From the NCBI GenBank assembly GCA_021803205.1, contig JAJZMB010000114.1:1-64000 (forward strand): 64,000 bases of DNA, given 5' to 3'. The DNA comes from Bacillota bacterium. Its GTDB lineage: Bacteria > Bacillota > Sulfobacillia > RBS10-35 > JAJYVN01. A program made the position numbers and the translations under genes. Shown piece by piece: positions 36,101-45,408 of this stretch (positions are counted from its first letter, which is position 1; every line of letters begins with the position of its first letter). A model generated the notes under the pieces. It did no database searches and was not told the DNA's origin. It saw only the letters and a program-made list of their open reading frames with translations.

Positions 36101-36925
36101 CTACCCCTGGTCCCCCCGCAGCCAGTGCCGCACCGTCTCCAGGTGGCGCGCCAGAACGGCCTCGGGCTCCGCGATGTCGCGCTCCCAGTACTTCTCCCAC
36201 TCCAGGGTGAGCCATCCACTGTAGCCCTTTTCCCTCAACACGCCCAGACACTCACGCAGGGGCACCTCCCCCAGGCCGATCGGCGCGGCGCGCCAGCGGC
36301 CCGTCTCGTCCCGCCGGCCGTCCTTGAAGTGGACATGCCGCACGCGCGGACCGATGTCGGCCCAGACCTGCCACGGCGTCTCGCCCATGCGGGTGGGATG
36401 CAGGACGTCCCAGAGGGCCTGCACGTGCGGGGTGTCCAGGCGGCGCAGCACCTCGGCCGCGACGCGTGCCGAGGAGAGGCCGTCGTGCGTCTCAAGGACG
36501 ATGGCGACGCCCAGTTCCTCGGCGCGCGGCACAACGCGCCAGAGCGCGGCCGCGACGTAGTCGCAGACGGCGTCTGCAGCAAGATCCTGGGGGAAAGCCC
36601 CGCCATAGGCGCGCACCATGGGCGCACCCACTTCGTGCGCCAGTTCCAGCATCCCGCGCAGGTCATCCTCCTGCGCCGCGCGGGCGGCGGGATCGGGAGA
36701 GGAGAAGGCGGAGCTCGCGCCAACCGCCACGATCGGAAGCCCCGCTTCCGCCGCAAGCCGCCGCATCCGCTGCCTGTCCGCAGCCGGCAGACGCGGATCG
36801 ATCGGGCCGCCGCGGAGGCAGCGGAACTCGACCCCCTCGTACCCTGCCCGCGCACACTCCGTGAATACCCTGTCGATGGCCCAGTCAGGCGAGCCGAGCG
36901 TGGTCCAGGCCAGACGCACCGCCAT
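36101..36925 (-). CDS. sugar phosphate isomerase/epimerase-like TIM barrel protein
   Basis: 274 residues of the AP-endonuclease-2/xylose-isomerase-like barrel. Metal ligands are visible in EFRCLRGG, VLETHDGLSSA, LWDVLHP, VRHVHFKDG and TLEWEKYW. ATG at 36925 follows a GGGGGG run. Members act on inositol, hydroxypyruvate or ketose substrates; the exact one cannot be told. Confidence 0.85.
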   Translation of the reverse strand: MAVRLAWTTLGSPDWAIDRVFTECARAGYEGVEFRCLRGGPIDPRLPAADRQRMRRLAAEAGLPIVAVGASSAFSSPDPAARAAQEDDLRGMLELAHEVGAPMVRAYGGAFPQDLAADAVCDYVAAALWRVVPRAEELGVAIVLETHDGLSSARVAAEVLRRLDTPHVQALWDVLHPTRMGETPWQVWADIGPRVRHVHFKDGRRDETGRWRAAPIGLGEVPLRECLGVLREKGYSGWLTLEWEKYWERDIAEPEAVLARHLETVRHWLRGDQG

Positions 36926-37025
36926 CCCCCCGTCTCATGGGGCGGCGTGCCGGGCCCGCCCCTGCCGGTCGTTTCGCCACGCGCGCGCGCCTCCCTGTGG
37001 GGCCCGAACGGGCGTGGGCGGGCGG

Positions 37026-38351
37026 TCACGCAGTGCCCGCCGCCGCGGGGTGGGCAGCCGGCAGGACAAGGGTGAAGCGACTCCCCTTGCCGGGCTCGCT
37101 CTCTACCTCCACGTGCCCGCCATGGTTTTCGGCCGTATGTTTGACAATGGCCAAGCCGAGACCGGTGCCGCCGGTCTCGCGGCTACGCCCCCGGTCCACC
37201 CGGTAGAAGCGCTCGAAGATCCGCGGTAGAGCCTCCGGCGGGATGCCGACCCCGGTGTCCTCCACCGCGACCGTGGCCTGGTCGCCCCGGCGCTGCACCC
37301 GGATGACCACGCGGCCACCGGCGGCCGTGTAAGCCAACGCGTTGCGCACCAAGTTGTCCACTGCGCGGCGGAGTTCATCGGCCCGGCCTGAGACCACCGC
37401 AACGCCGCCCTCCACCGATAGGGCCACGCTCCGCTCGGCCGCGAAGGGGGACAGCGATGCCGCCACCTCCCGCGCGATGCGCTCCAGGTGGACGGGCTCG
37501 GTCGCCGCCCAGCGGGGCGACTCCAATTGCGCCAGCGCCAACAGGTCGCGCACCAGCGCCGCCATCCGGTCCGCCTCCTGCAGGATGCGCCCGGTGAAGC
37601 ACCGACGCTCATCCGGGGACAGGCCGCTCTCCCGCAGTGTCTCCGCGTACCCGCGCACGGAGGTGAGCGGGGTCTGCAGTTCGTGCGAGACGTTGGCCAC
37701 GAAGTCGCGGCGGACCTGTTCGACCCCGTGGTGCTCGGTGACGTCCTGGACCACGATCAGGGCCCCTGTCGCCTCTCCCGCCGGGGCGGCCTTGGACTCT
37801 GCCCGTCCCGCCCCGCCCACGGGGAGGACGCGGACCCGGAAGAAGCGCCGTGGCGGACCGGGCCGGTCGATGTCCACCTGGCGCGCCTCTGCCCGCCAAA
37901 GCGCCTCGGACAGGGCTGCGTCCAGGGTCGGATCACCAAAAAGTTCAAGTTGCATCGGCCCTCGCACCAGGGGGCGGAGACGCGGCCAGAGCGCGGCCGC
38001 CACGTCGTTGGAGAGCAGTACGCGGGCATAACGGTCCACCAGCAGGATGCCTTCGGTCAGCCCGGAAAGGACCGCCGACAACCGGCGGCGCTCCTCCTCA
38101 GAACGCCGCCATTCCTCATCCCACCAGAAGCGCAGACGTTCCACGTCCAGGGCGGCGTCCTCCGGGCGCATGGCCCCCGCACGCGGGGCAGACGTGGAAA
38201 AACCCACCTCCGTCGCCTGGCGGATCAGCTTTTCCGCCGCTTCGCGCAGGGTGCCGGGAACCCGCAACCCGCGCCGCAACCCAACGGCGTCACCCGCCAC
38301 AAATGCGCCGAGGGACACCGCGGCGAGGCCCACCCCCCACCACCCGTTCAC
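37026..38351 (-). CDS. phoR: phosphate regulon sensor histidine kinase
   Basis: 441 residues. One N-terminal transmembrane helix, then a PAS-like domain (SGLTEGILLVDRYARVLLSN), HisKA with the phospho-acceptor His in ANVSHELQTPLTSVRGY, and HATPase with NLVRNALAY, EDTGVGIP and GTGLGLAIV. It overlaps the preceding phoB stop by four bases (ATGA). Only one membrane span is seen, so it probably senses state through PstB/PhoU rather than an external ligand. Confidence 0.92.
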   Translation of the reverse strand: MNGWWGVGLAAVSLGAFVAGDAVGLRRGLRVPGTLREAAEKLIRQATEVGFSTSAPRAGAMRPEDAALDVERLRFWWDEEWRRSEEERRRLSAVLSGLTEGILLVDRYARVLLSNDVAAALWPRLRPLVRGPMQLELFGDPTLDAALSEALWRAEARQVDIDRPGPPRRFFRVRVLPVGGAGRAESKAAPAGEATGALIVVQDVTEHHGVEQVRRDFVANVSHELQTPLTSVRGYAETLRESGLSPDERRCFTGRILQEADRMAALVRDLLALAQLESPRWAATEPVHLERIAREVAASLSPFAAERSVALSVEGGVAVVSGRADELRRAVDNLVRNALAYTAAGGRVVIRVQRRGDQATVAVEDTGVGIPPEALPRIFERFYRVDRGRSRETGGTGLGLAIVKHTAENHGGHVEVESEPGKGSRFTLVLPAAHPAAAGTA

Positions 38352-39046
38352 GGGGAGTTCCTCCCAGCCCGCAGACGGTAGCCGAAACCGCGGACCGTCT
38401 CCAGCAATTCGGAAGCACCGACGGCCTCCAATTTCTCGCGGATGTGCCGGATGTGCACGTCCACGGTACGTCGATCCCCGAAGAAATCCTCTCCCCAGAC
38501 GGTGTCCAGGAGGCGGTCCCGGCTGCAGACCTCCCCGCCCGCCTCGGCGAGGGTGACCAGGATCCTGAACTCCGTCGCGGTGAGCGGCAGCGAGTGCCCG
38601 CCGACAGTGGCCTGGACGCGCGGGCGGTCGATCAAAAGGTCCCCCATCTGCAGCGTTTCCGTCTCGGGCTGGCGTGGTGGCACACTGCGGCGGAGCACCG
38701 CCCGGACGCGCGCCACCAGTTCCCGGGGGGAGAAGGGCTTGGTCACGTAGTCGTCGGCGCCGAGTTCCAATCCGGTGATACGGTCGGCTTCATCGTCGAG
38801 CGCCGTGAGCATGATCACGGCCGGACCGCCGCCGCCGGCCCGAAGCTCGCGACAGAGGTCCCAGCCGCTGGCATCCGGCAGCATCAGGTCCAGGACGACC
38901 ACGTCTGGCCGGCGCCGAGACCATTCGACCCGAGCCGCGGACGCGGTCGGCACCAGCACAACCCCCAGCCCGGCCCGGGCGAGATGGAAACCGATCAGTT
39001 CACGGATGGACTCGTCGTCTTCGACCACCAGCGCCAGTGCGGGCAT
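38348..39046 (-). CDS. phoB: phosphate regulon response regulator
   Basis: 232 residues. The receiver domain has VEDDES, phospho-Asp in VVLDLMLPDASGW, and the Lys in DYVTKPFSP. The OmpR-type winged helix ends with RTVDVHIRHIREKLE and VRGFGYRL. The start abuts the phoU stop (TGATG) and the stop overlaps phoR. It should bind the PHO-box-like repeats upstream of pstS. Confidence 0.94.
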   Translation of the reverse strand: MPALALVVEDDESIRELIGFHLARAGLGVVLVPTASAARVEWSRRRPDVVVLDLMLPDASGWDLCRELRAGGGGPAVIMLTALDDEADRITGLELGADDYVTKPFSPRELVARVRAVLRRSVPPRQPETETLQMGDLLIDRPRVQATVGGHSLPLTATEFRILVTLAEAGGEVCSRDRLLDTVWGEDFFGDRRTVDVHIRHIREKLEAVGASELLETVRGFGYRLRAGRNSP

Positions 39047-39705
39047 CAGTCGTTCAACTCCGGACGTTGGCCGGTGACGGCATAGATCACGGCCTCCGCC
39101 AGATTGGTCGCGTGGTCGGCGATGCGTTCCAGATGCGAAGCGACGAAGAGCAGGTGTGTCCCCTGCCGTACCGCGTCAGGCCGGCGGCCCATCAGGGACA
39201 CCAGATCGCGGAAGACCTGGGAGAATAGATGATCCACCTCATCGTCGACCTCAACGAGGGCCCAGGCGGCCGTGGCATCCCGGCGCACGTAGGCGTCGAC
39301 GGCACGCGCCAGCATGTCCTGGGCCAGTTCCGCCATGCGCGGTATGTCGACCAGCGGCTCCAGCAACGCCTCGCCCTCCAGGCGGACCGCCGTGCGGGCG
39401 ATGTCGGAGGCATGGTCGGCGATGCGTTCGAGATCGATCAGGATGCGTAGCGCGGCACCGATGGTCCGCAGGTCGCCGGCGACCGGCTGCTGCAGAGCGA
39501 TGAGCCGCAGGCACTGCCGTTCCAACTGTGCCTCCAGGTCGTCGATGACGCGGTCGCCGGCCACGATCTCCCGGCCCGCGGCGGCGTCCATCCCCGCCAA
39601 CGCCGCAACGGCACGCGCGATGACGCCCTTGACCCTGACCGCCAGACCGACGATGCCCTGCTCCAGGCCGTCCAGTTGGGTCTGAAACGCCTCCCGCGTC
39701 GGCAC
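39046..39705 (-). CDS. phoU: phosphate transport system regulator PhoU
   Basis: About 219 residues, two PhoU helical bundles with LERIADHASDIARTAV and LERIADHATNLAEAVIYAV, the metal-binding repeats. GTG at 39705 sits six bases after GGGGGAGGG; the GTG at 39711 is an alternative. It links Pst transport to PhoR signalling. Confidence 0.95.
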   Translation of the reverse strand: MPTREAFQTQLDGLEQGIVGLAVRVKGVIARAVAALAGMDAAAGREIVAGDRVIDDLEAQLERQCLRLIALQQPVAGDLRTIGAALRILIDLERIADHASDIARTAVRLEGEALLEPLVDIPRMAELAQDMLARAVDAYVRRDATAAWALVEVDDEVDHLFSQVFRDLVSLMGRRPDAVRQGTHLLFVASHLERIADHATNLAEAVIYAVTGQRPELND

Positions 39706-39787
39706 GGGCACCCCTCCCCCACAACTGTCACCGGCCGGTGCGGCCGCCCTGCCGCGAGCAGCCCGGGCAGCCCGCCCGCACTCCCCG

Positions 39788-40720
39788 TCATCCGAAACGT
39801 CCGGTCAGGTACTGCTCCGTGCGGGTATCCCGCGGTTGGCTGAAGACCTCCTCGGTCGCGCCCGCCTCCACGACCTCCCCGCCGAGGAAGAACACCGTGT
39901 GCTGGGAGATGCGCGCCGCCTGGCCGAGGTTGTGCGTCACGATCACGATGCTGAAGCGACCCGCGAGGCGCAGCAGGGTATCCTCAATCCGGCCCGTGGC
40001 CACCGGGTCGACGGCCGAGGTCGGCTCATCGAGCAGAATGACCTCGGGGTCCACGGCGAGTGCCCGGGCGATGGCCAGCCGTTGCTGCTGCCCCCCGCTC
40101 AAGGCGGACGCGGGTCGCCGCAGCCGATCCTTCACCTCGTCCCACAACCCGGCGTCCCGCAGGCACCGCTCCACGCGCACCCACATCCCGGCTGAGGTCC
40201 GCTCCAACCGGTGGATGCGGGGGGCATAGGCGACGTTGTCGAAGATGCTCATGGGGAAAACCACCGGGCGCTGGAAGACCATGCCAATCCGCCGCCGCAG
40301 CGCCACGGGGTCCACCTGCGGTGCAAAGATGTCCGTACCTCGGAAGAGGATCCGCCCCTGGGTGACGATGCCCGGAATCCGATCGTTCATGCGGTTCAGG
40401 CTGCGCAGAAAGGTTGATTTTCCGCAGCCGCTTGGTCCGATGATCGCCGTGATGCGCGACGGCGGCAGATCCAAGGTGATGCCCCGCAGGGCGTGGAGCC
40501 CCGGATACCAGAGATGGAAGTCCACCGCGGACAGAACCGCGCCGCCCCCGTCGGCAATGGTGGCGGCTTCCGCCGCCATTGCCGACCGCGCGCCCGTTGC
40601 ACGCGCATCCGCGGTAAGCGCCGCCCGCGGCATGGATTCGGGCGCGCCGTCCAACCCGGTCGCTCCACCCGCCGCGAGGGGCCTCCCACGCCAGCCGTCC
40701 GCAACCTCGGACACCGCCAT
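39788..40720 (-). CDS. pstB: phosphate ABC transporter ATP-binding protein
   Basis: 310 residues. Motifs are IIGPSGCGKSTFLRSLNRMND, FQRPVVFPMSIFDNVAY, LSGGQQQRLAIARAL and ILLDEPTSAVDPVA. ATG 40720 has GGGGGAGAGG upstream and gives a roughly 60-residue Ala-rich N-terminal extension; an internal ATG before AAEAATIADGG would give normal PstB length. Confidence 0.95.
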   Translation of the reverse strand: MAVSEVADGWRGRPLAAGGATGLDGAPESMPRAALTADARATGARSAMAAEAATIADGGGAVLSAVDFHLWYPGLHALRGITLDLPPSRITAIIGPSGCGKSTFLRSLNRMNDRIPGIVTQGRILFRGTDIFAPQVDPVALRRRIGMVFQRPVVFPMSIFDNVAYAPRIHRLERTSAGMWVRVERCLRDAGLWDEVKDRLRRPASALSGGQQQRLAIARALAVDPEVILLDEPTSAVDPVATGRIEDTLLRLAGRFSIVIVTHNLGQAARISQHTVFFLGGEVVEAGATEEVFSQPRDTRTEQYLTGRFG

Positions 40721-40736
40721 CGCCTCTCCCCCGCCC

Positions 40737-41570
40737 CTACGATCTCTGGCCCAGGGCCCATCGCGCCGCCACGTTGAGCATCAAGACGGCCACCATGAGC
40801 AGGAAGGCCGCAGCGTAGGCCAGGGCGTGCGCTGCGGCGAAGGGCTGGTTGATGTAGGTCCAGACCACGTACGTCAGGTAGCCGACCGGCGAATGCGTCA
40901 GGCGGCCCGTGGGCATGAAGCTCGACCAACTGGCCGTGTACAGCAGCGGGGCCGTTTCCCCTACGGCGACGCCGACGCCGAGCATCACGCCGGTCACGAT
41001 GCCGGGGAGCGCGGCCCGCAGGACGATACGGCGCACGGTGGTCGTCGGATCAACGCCCAAGGCCAGGGACGCGTCCCGCAGGTCGTCGGAGACCGCCGCG
41101 ACGGCATAGTCCGTCGTCCGGACCACGTAGGGCAGCATCAGCAGGGCGAGCGCCAACGCCCCGGCGAGGGCCGAGAACCCCCAGCCCAGCGCCTGCACAA
41201 GGGCGATGTAGCCGAAGTAGCCGACCGCGATGGAAGGTAGACCAGCCAGCACGTCCGCAGCCATGCGCACAGTCCGTACAAAGGCCCCACTTCGCTGCTC
41301 GGCGACGAAGGTCCCCCCGAGGACGCCGACGGGAATGGCGATGACGGCGGCAAAGACCACCAGCAGGGCGGAACCGGCGATGGCGTTGGCCAGCCCGCCG
41401 GCGATCCCGCTGGTGACCGTCGTCAGCACCTTAAAGCGCAGAGCCGGAAGGGCGTGCCGCGCCACCAGCACCGCCATGTCCAAAAGCGGGAAGAGGGCGG
41501 CGCACACAGCCACCCAGGCGAGCGTCACCGCCAGGGCATTGCGCACGCGGCGCGCCGGGGGCGTCCTCAT
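40737..41570 (-). CDS. pstA: phosphate ABC transporter permease PstA
   Basis: 277 residues and six predicted helices. The EAA-type loop is DDLRDASLALGVDPTTTVRRIVL, and LPSIAVGYFGYIALVQ is typical. ATG 41570 overlaps the pstC stop by four bases (ATGA). Confidence 0.94.
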   Translation of the reverse strand: MRTPPARRVRNALAVTLAWVAVCAALFPLLDMAVLVARHALPALRFKVLTTVTSGIAGGLANAIAGSALLVVFAAVIAIPVGVLGGTFVAEQRSGAFVRTVRMAADVLAGLPSIAVGYFGYIALVQALGWGFSALAGALALALLMLPYVVRTTDYAVAAVSDDLRDASLALGVDPTTTVRRIVLRAALPGIVTGVMLGVGVAVGETAPLLYTASWSSFMPTGRLTHSPVGYLTYVVWTYINQPFAAAHALAYAAAFLLMVAVLMLNVAARWALGQRS

Positions 41571-43834
41571 CCGGCATCCCGCCCGGCGCTCATCATCGCC
41601 GCGACGCGGGACACACCCTGCCCCACGAAGGGAGCCGCCAGGTTGACCATCACGCTGATGAGCATGAGCACGACCGCGAGTTCGGCCAGGGCGTGGACAG
41701 CCATGCCCGTGGAGTCCGTGAAGGCGCTGTCCAGATCGACGACGATCGCCGAGGCCATCGTTGTGGTCGGGCTGTACAGGGCATGGGGAATGGCATTGCC
41801 GCTGCCGCTGACCATGAGCACCGCCATCGTCTCCCCCAGCGCCCGCCCCAGCGCCAGGACAACGCCCCCGATCAGCCCGGGACCAGCGAGCGGGAGCACA
41901 AGGCCGCGCAGCGTCTCCCAGTCGGTCAGTCCCAAGGCCCGGCCCTGGTCCCGCACCTCGCGAGGTACGCGCAGCAGGGCATCGCGCCCCACCGCCGCCA
42001 CCAGGGGCAGGACCATCGCCGCCAGCACCACGGATGCCGCAAGCAGTCCCTGGCCGGAGAGCACGGGGCCGCGAAAGAAGGGAATGAACCCGAGGACCCG
42101 CGCGATGGCCGGCCCGGCGTGGCGGCCGATCCAGGGCACCAGCACAATGAAGCCCCAGAGCCCGAAGACGACGCTCGGTACGCCAGCGATGAGTTCGATG
42201 AAGAAGCCCAGTGCGCGCCCAGACCACCCACGCGCGTGCTCGGCCAACGAGACCGCGACCCCGACGCCTACGGGTACGGCCAGCGCCAGCGCGCCGAGCG
42301 ATGTCAACACCGTGCCGACGATGTAGGGCAGGGCGCCGTACACAGCGCCCTCCGGTGCCCTGAAGCCGTGTCGGACGACCGCAGTGCCGCCGTAAAGGTT
42401 GCCAAGGCTCCAGACGCTCTTGGTGATGAAGGCGAAACCGTTCCAGACCACGGCCGGCCAAGCCGAGACGAATAGGACACCCAGCGTGACCAGCAGTAGG
42501 AGCGGGATGAGGGCAGCGCCGACCGCGGCGGCGACGCTCCAGAGGCTCAGACGCCTGTGTCGCGGCACGTGTCCGATCCCTCCCGAGGGCCGGCGGCCCC
42601 CCGTCGACCCCATCCCAGCCCGCCACGCGCGCAACCCGCCCCCGGAGGGACGGGCGGCTGCGACACGGCGGCGGGGGCGGCGGGCGGACTCGTCCGGTCC
42701 CGCCCCCCCGACCCGGCTTCCCGAACTTTCCGCGATCTGCGCCTGGCTCAGCTTGACCACGGAGGACGGCAATTGGATGAAGTGGACCTGCCGCAGATAA
42801 CTGGACGCGTTGCCGCCGTTACTGTCCAGAGCCCACGTCAGGAACTTCTTCAGTGCGGCCGCCATGGCCGCGTTGGGCTGCGTCTTGCTCACCATGGCGT
42901 ATTCGAAGTTGATGATCGGGTATGAGGTGGCCCCGGGGGCGTCGATCAGGGAGATCCGCTCGTTGGCGGGCGTATTGGCCACCATCGCCTTGACGGCCGC
43001 CGTGATCGTGGCATCTCCCGGCAGGACGAACTTGCCGTCCTTGTTCTCCAGCGCCGCGTAGCCGAGGCCGTCCTTGTTGGCCTGGTTGAGCCACGAGATG
43101 CCGACGTAGCCGATGGCGCCGGGGGCCTGCTTGATGGCGGCCTCGACGCCCTGGTTGCCATTGCCCGCCACCTCAGTGCCGAGAGTCGGCCAGGTGACCG
43201 AGGTGCCGTAACCGACGCTCTTCCAGGCGGCCCCTGCGGTATCGGTCAGGTACTGCGTGAACAGGAACGTGTCACCGCTGCCGTCCGACCGGCGCACGGG
43301 CACGATCGCCCGGTGGGGCAGTTTGACGCCGGGGTTGAGCGCCGCGATCTTCGGGTCGTCCCAGTACCGGATGGCCCCGGTGTAGATGGCGGCGAGCACC
43401 GGGCCGTTGAGACGCAGGTGGGTGCTGTTCATGCCGGGCAGGTTGTAGTTGATCTGCTGCGCCGAGATCACCAGCGGGATGTTGAGGATGTTGGGGGCCT
43501 GCTGTACTTCCGACGGCGACATATACGCATCGGAAGCACCGATCTGCACAAGCCCGGCGATCGCCTGACTGATGCCCGTGCCGCTCCCGGTGGAGGCCGT
43601 CGAGATCTGGACGCCCGGATTCGCCTTCTGATAGTCGGGCTGCCAGATATTGAACAGCGGATAGAGGAGCGAGGATCCAGTCTCCGCGATGTGGACGGTC
43701 GGGCTTGCCGGGGCCGTGCTGGAACCGGCGGAGCCGGTCGAGGCGCCGGAGCTCGGCGCGCCGCAGGCGGCCAGCGCAGGCAGGACAAACACCCCTAGGG
43801 CAACCGCTGCAATCCATTGCCGACAAGAAACCAT
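41567..43834 (-). CDS. pstS-pstC: PstS phosphate-binding lipoprotein and PstC permease in one continuous frame
   Basis: 755 codons without a stop. Residues 1 to about 385 are PstS, with lipoprotein signal VFVLPALAACG, then ETGSSLLYPLFNIW and RRSDGSGDTFLFTQYL. Residues about 385-422 are an Arg/Gly-rich joint. From 423 on it is PstC: LWSVAAAVGAALIPLLLLV, AGVPSVVFGLWGFIVLVPW, DQGRALGLTDWETLRGLVLP and GRALGETMAVLMVSG. An internal GTG at 42568 has GGGAGGGAT nine bases upstream and would start a normal 333-residue PstC. So PstC may be made separately while PstS lacks its own stop. The positively charged joint would stay in the cytosol, at odds with an exported PstS. Confidence 0.9.
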   Translation of the reverse strand: MVSCRQWIAAVALGVFVLPALAACGAPSSGASTGSAGSSTAPASPTVHIAETGSSLLYPLFNIWQPDYQKANPGVQISTASTGSGTGISQAIAGLVQIGASDAYMSPSEVQQAPNILNIPLVISAQQINYNLPGMNSTHLRLNGPVLAAIYTGAIRYWDDPKIAALNPGVKLPHRAIVPVRRSDGSGDTFLFTQYLTDTAGAAWKSVGYGTSVTWPTLGTEVAGNGNQGVEAAIKQAPGAIGYVGISWLNQANKDGLGYAALENKDGKFVLPGDATITAAVKAMVANTPANERISLIDAPGATSYPIINFEYAMVSKTQPNAAMAAALKKFLTWALDSNGGNASSYLRQVHFIQLPSSVVKLSQAQIAESSGSRVGGAGPDESARRPRRRVAAARPSGGGLRAWRAGMGSTGGRRPSGGIGHVPRHRRLSLWSVAAAVGAALIPLLLLVTLGVLFVSAWPAVVWNGFAFITKSVWSLGNLYGGTAVVRHGFRAPEGAVYGALPYIVGTVLTSLGALALAVPVGVGVAVSLAEHARGWSGRALGFFIELIAGVPSVVFGLWGFIVLVPWIGRHAGPAIARVLGFIPFFRGPVLSGQGLLAASVVLAAMVLPLVAAVGRDALLRVPREVRDQGRALGLTDWETLRGLVLPLAGPGLIGGVVLALGRALGETMAVLMVSGSGNAIPHALYSPTTTMASAIVVDLDSAFTDSTGMAVHALAELAVVLMLISVMVNLAAPFVGQGVSRVAAMMSAGRDAG

Positions 43835-44225
43835 ATCTTTAGACCAACCCCCTGGAGGTTATCGCTTCCGAGGCCACCTCCGCAGTTTAGGTGTCCCCGC
43901 CGGGGGCGGCGGCGACGCGATATGAAGGTCACGTTAACGTCCGGTTAAGCACGCGGGCCGCAGGCCACCCGCCCGGCCCGCAGGACGGCGGACGCCGGCA
44001 GGCCATTCGCGCCATCTGCACACAACCGCAATCGAAGCCAACAGCAGCGGCCCCGACTAAATCGTGGGCTGGGCCCGGTGGATCACACCGGGGCCGATAT
44101 CGCCGTGGTGCGCGACCTCGGGGCGGCCGTGCCCTGCCTGCCCCGTGCAGCGCGCCCACCGGCGCTGGTCGCCAGCAGAGGCGTGGGCGGCGGGCCTCCT
44201 GCGGCAAAACTCTGGCGCACCGTTC
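43835..44225. other. promoter region of the pst operon and adjoining non-coding DNA
   Basis: Carries the PHO-box-like repeats. The rest, next to a decayed PIN gene, shows no gene that I can support. Confidence 0.45.
43921..43948 (-). promoter_or_regulatory. PHO-box-like triple repeat upstream of pstS
   Basis: On the minus strand TTAACC, TTAACG and TTCATA occur at an 11-base period (5-base spacers), as in PhoP/PhoB boxes. It lies about 90 bases before the pstS ATG and agrees with the phoB-phoR pair in this operon. Confidence 0.7.
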
Positions 44226-44560
44226 CGAAAACACCCACCACCGATCGAACGGGTCGCGGTGGTGGTCTGGGAGTGTGCGCACGGCGAGACCGTGGCCGAT
44301 GTATATGCCGAGCGGCACAAAGGCGCTGCGCCGCATCTCCTCGGCAAAGAAACCCGCAAGATCGGCGGGAGCGCGGAGCCGGTCCAACGCCACCTGGATC
44401 GCGATCTCCCGTGCACTCGCCGCGCTGACATAGACCTCGCTGTCGGACCCGGCCGCGCGCTCAACCGCCGGTTCCTCGCCGCCGAACAGACCTCCTCCCG
44501 CTGCCTGCAAGACATCGACTGCCTCGACCGCGTGCTGACACCCACCGTTGTCGATGACCA
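44226..44560 (-). pseudogene. remnant of a VapC-like PIN-domain toxin
   Basis: The stretch EVYVSAASAREIAIQVALDR, then FFAEEMRRSAFVPLGIYIGH and LPDHHRDPFDR, is the middle and end of a type II toxin PIN domain. The N-terminal LLDTHALLW-type start with its first catalytic Asp is absent, and the sequence after DPFDR no longer looks like the family. No antitoxin gene is adjacent. Best read as a broken toxin gene. Confidence 0.6.
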
Positions 44561-44651
44561 GCGCGCACCTGTCCTGCGCTTCGGCGACCTTCGCGCTGGA
44601 GGCGGCCCTCTGTCGCAGTTGGGACCTTCCTCCCCAGCCATCCATCCCCCC

Positions 44652-45408
44652 TCACCCCCGCCCGGCCCCGAATAGCCCCGGTATCTCCGCCGCCCGTGCA
44701 ATCCGCGCGTCCGGCCCCCGCCCCGGCACCGTCCAGGCGCCGGCCTCCCCCACGAACACGCCGCCGAGACCCGCGTCCATCGCCCCGACCACATCCGCCT
44801 CTGGATCGTCGCCGATCATAGCCACCGCCTCAGGGGGCAGGCCGAGGGAGTGGGCGCCCTGCAGGAAGAACTCTGCCGCCGGCTTGCCGATAACCAAGGC
44901 CCGCACGCCAGCTGCGTACTCCAGCGCCGCGACGGCCGCCCCCACGTCCACGGCCGGCCCTGTGGACGTCGCGAACCACCGATTCTTGGCCATGGCAACC
45001 AGATCCGCGCCCGCGCGCAGGGCGCGGAACGCCTGATCGAGCGCCTCCCGGCCGAAGATCTCCGGCGTGTCCCCGATCACCACATGCGCGGGGCGCCCCG
45101 CGTCCTCCGGAATGCCGGCCAGATCCTGCCGCACCTCCGGACGCACGAAGAACAGGCAACTGCCCCCGACCCGGCGCAGGTACCTGGCGGTGACCACCGT
45201 CGCCGTAAGCAGATCCCCCTGAACGACCGGGAGTCCGGCCTCGGCCAGACGGGACGCCAGAGCCCGTCGGCTCCGACTGCTGGTGTTGGTCAGGAGCCGG
45301 AAAGGGACCGCCAGGCGGCGCAGCCCGGCAAGTGCCTCGCCCGCTCCCGGCAGCGCGGCGTCACCAACCCGCAGGACCCCGCCGACATCGATCAGGCAAC
45401 CGCGGCAT
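44652..45408 (-). CDS. HAD-superfamily (IIA, NagD/LHPP-like) phosphatase with disturbed start
   Basis: The conserved frame runs from directly after the btuF-like stop: CLIDVGGVLRVGD, LLTNTSSRSRRALASRL, VIGKPAAEFFL (Lys) and MIGDDPEADVVGAMDAGLGG. It has no ATG/GTG/TTG before GTG 45197. A well-placed ATG at 45408 (TAATG overlap with the upstream stop) is one base out of frame; removing one C would give MPRLLIDVGGVL. So there is an apparent single-base frameshift or a CTG start. Motif I reads DxGG rather than DxDG, so the second Asp is missing, which may weaken catalysis. Confidence 0.7.
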
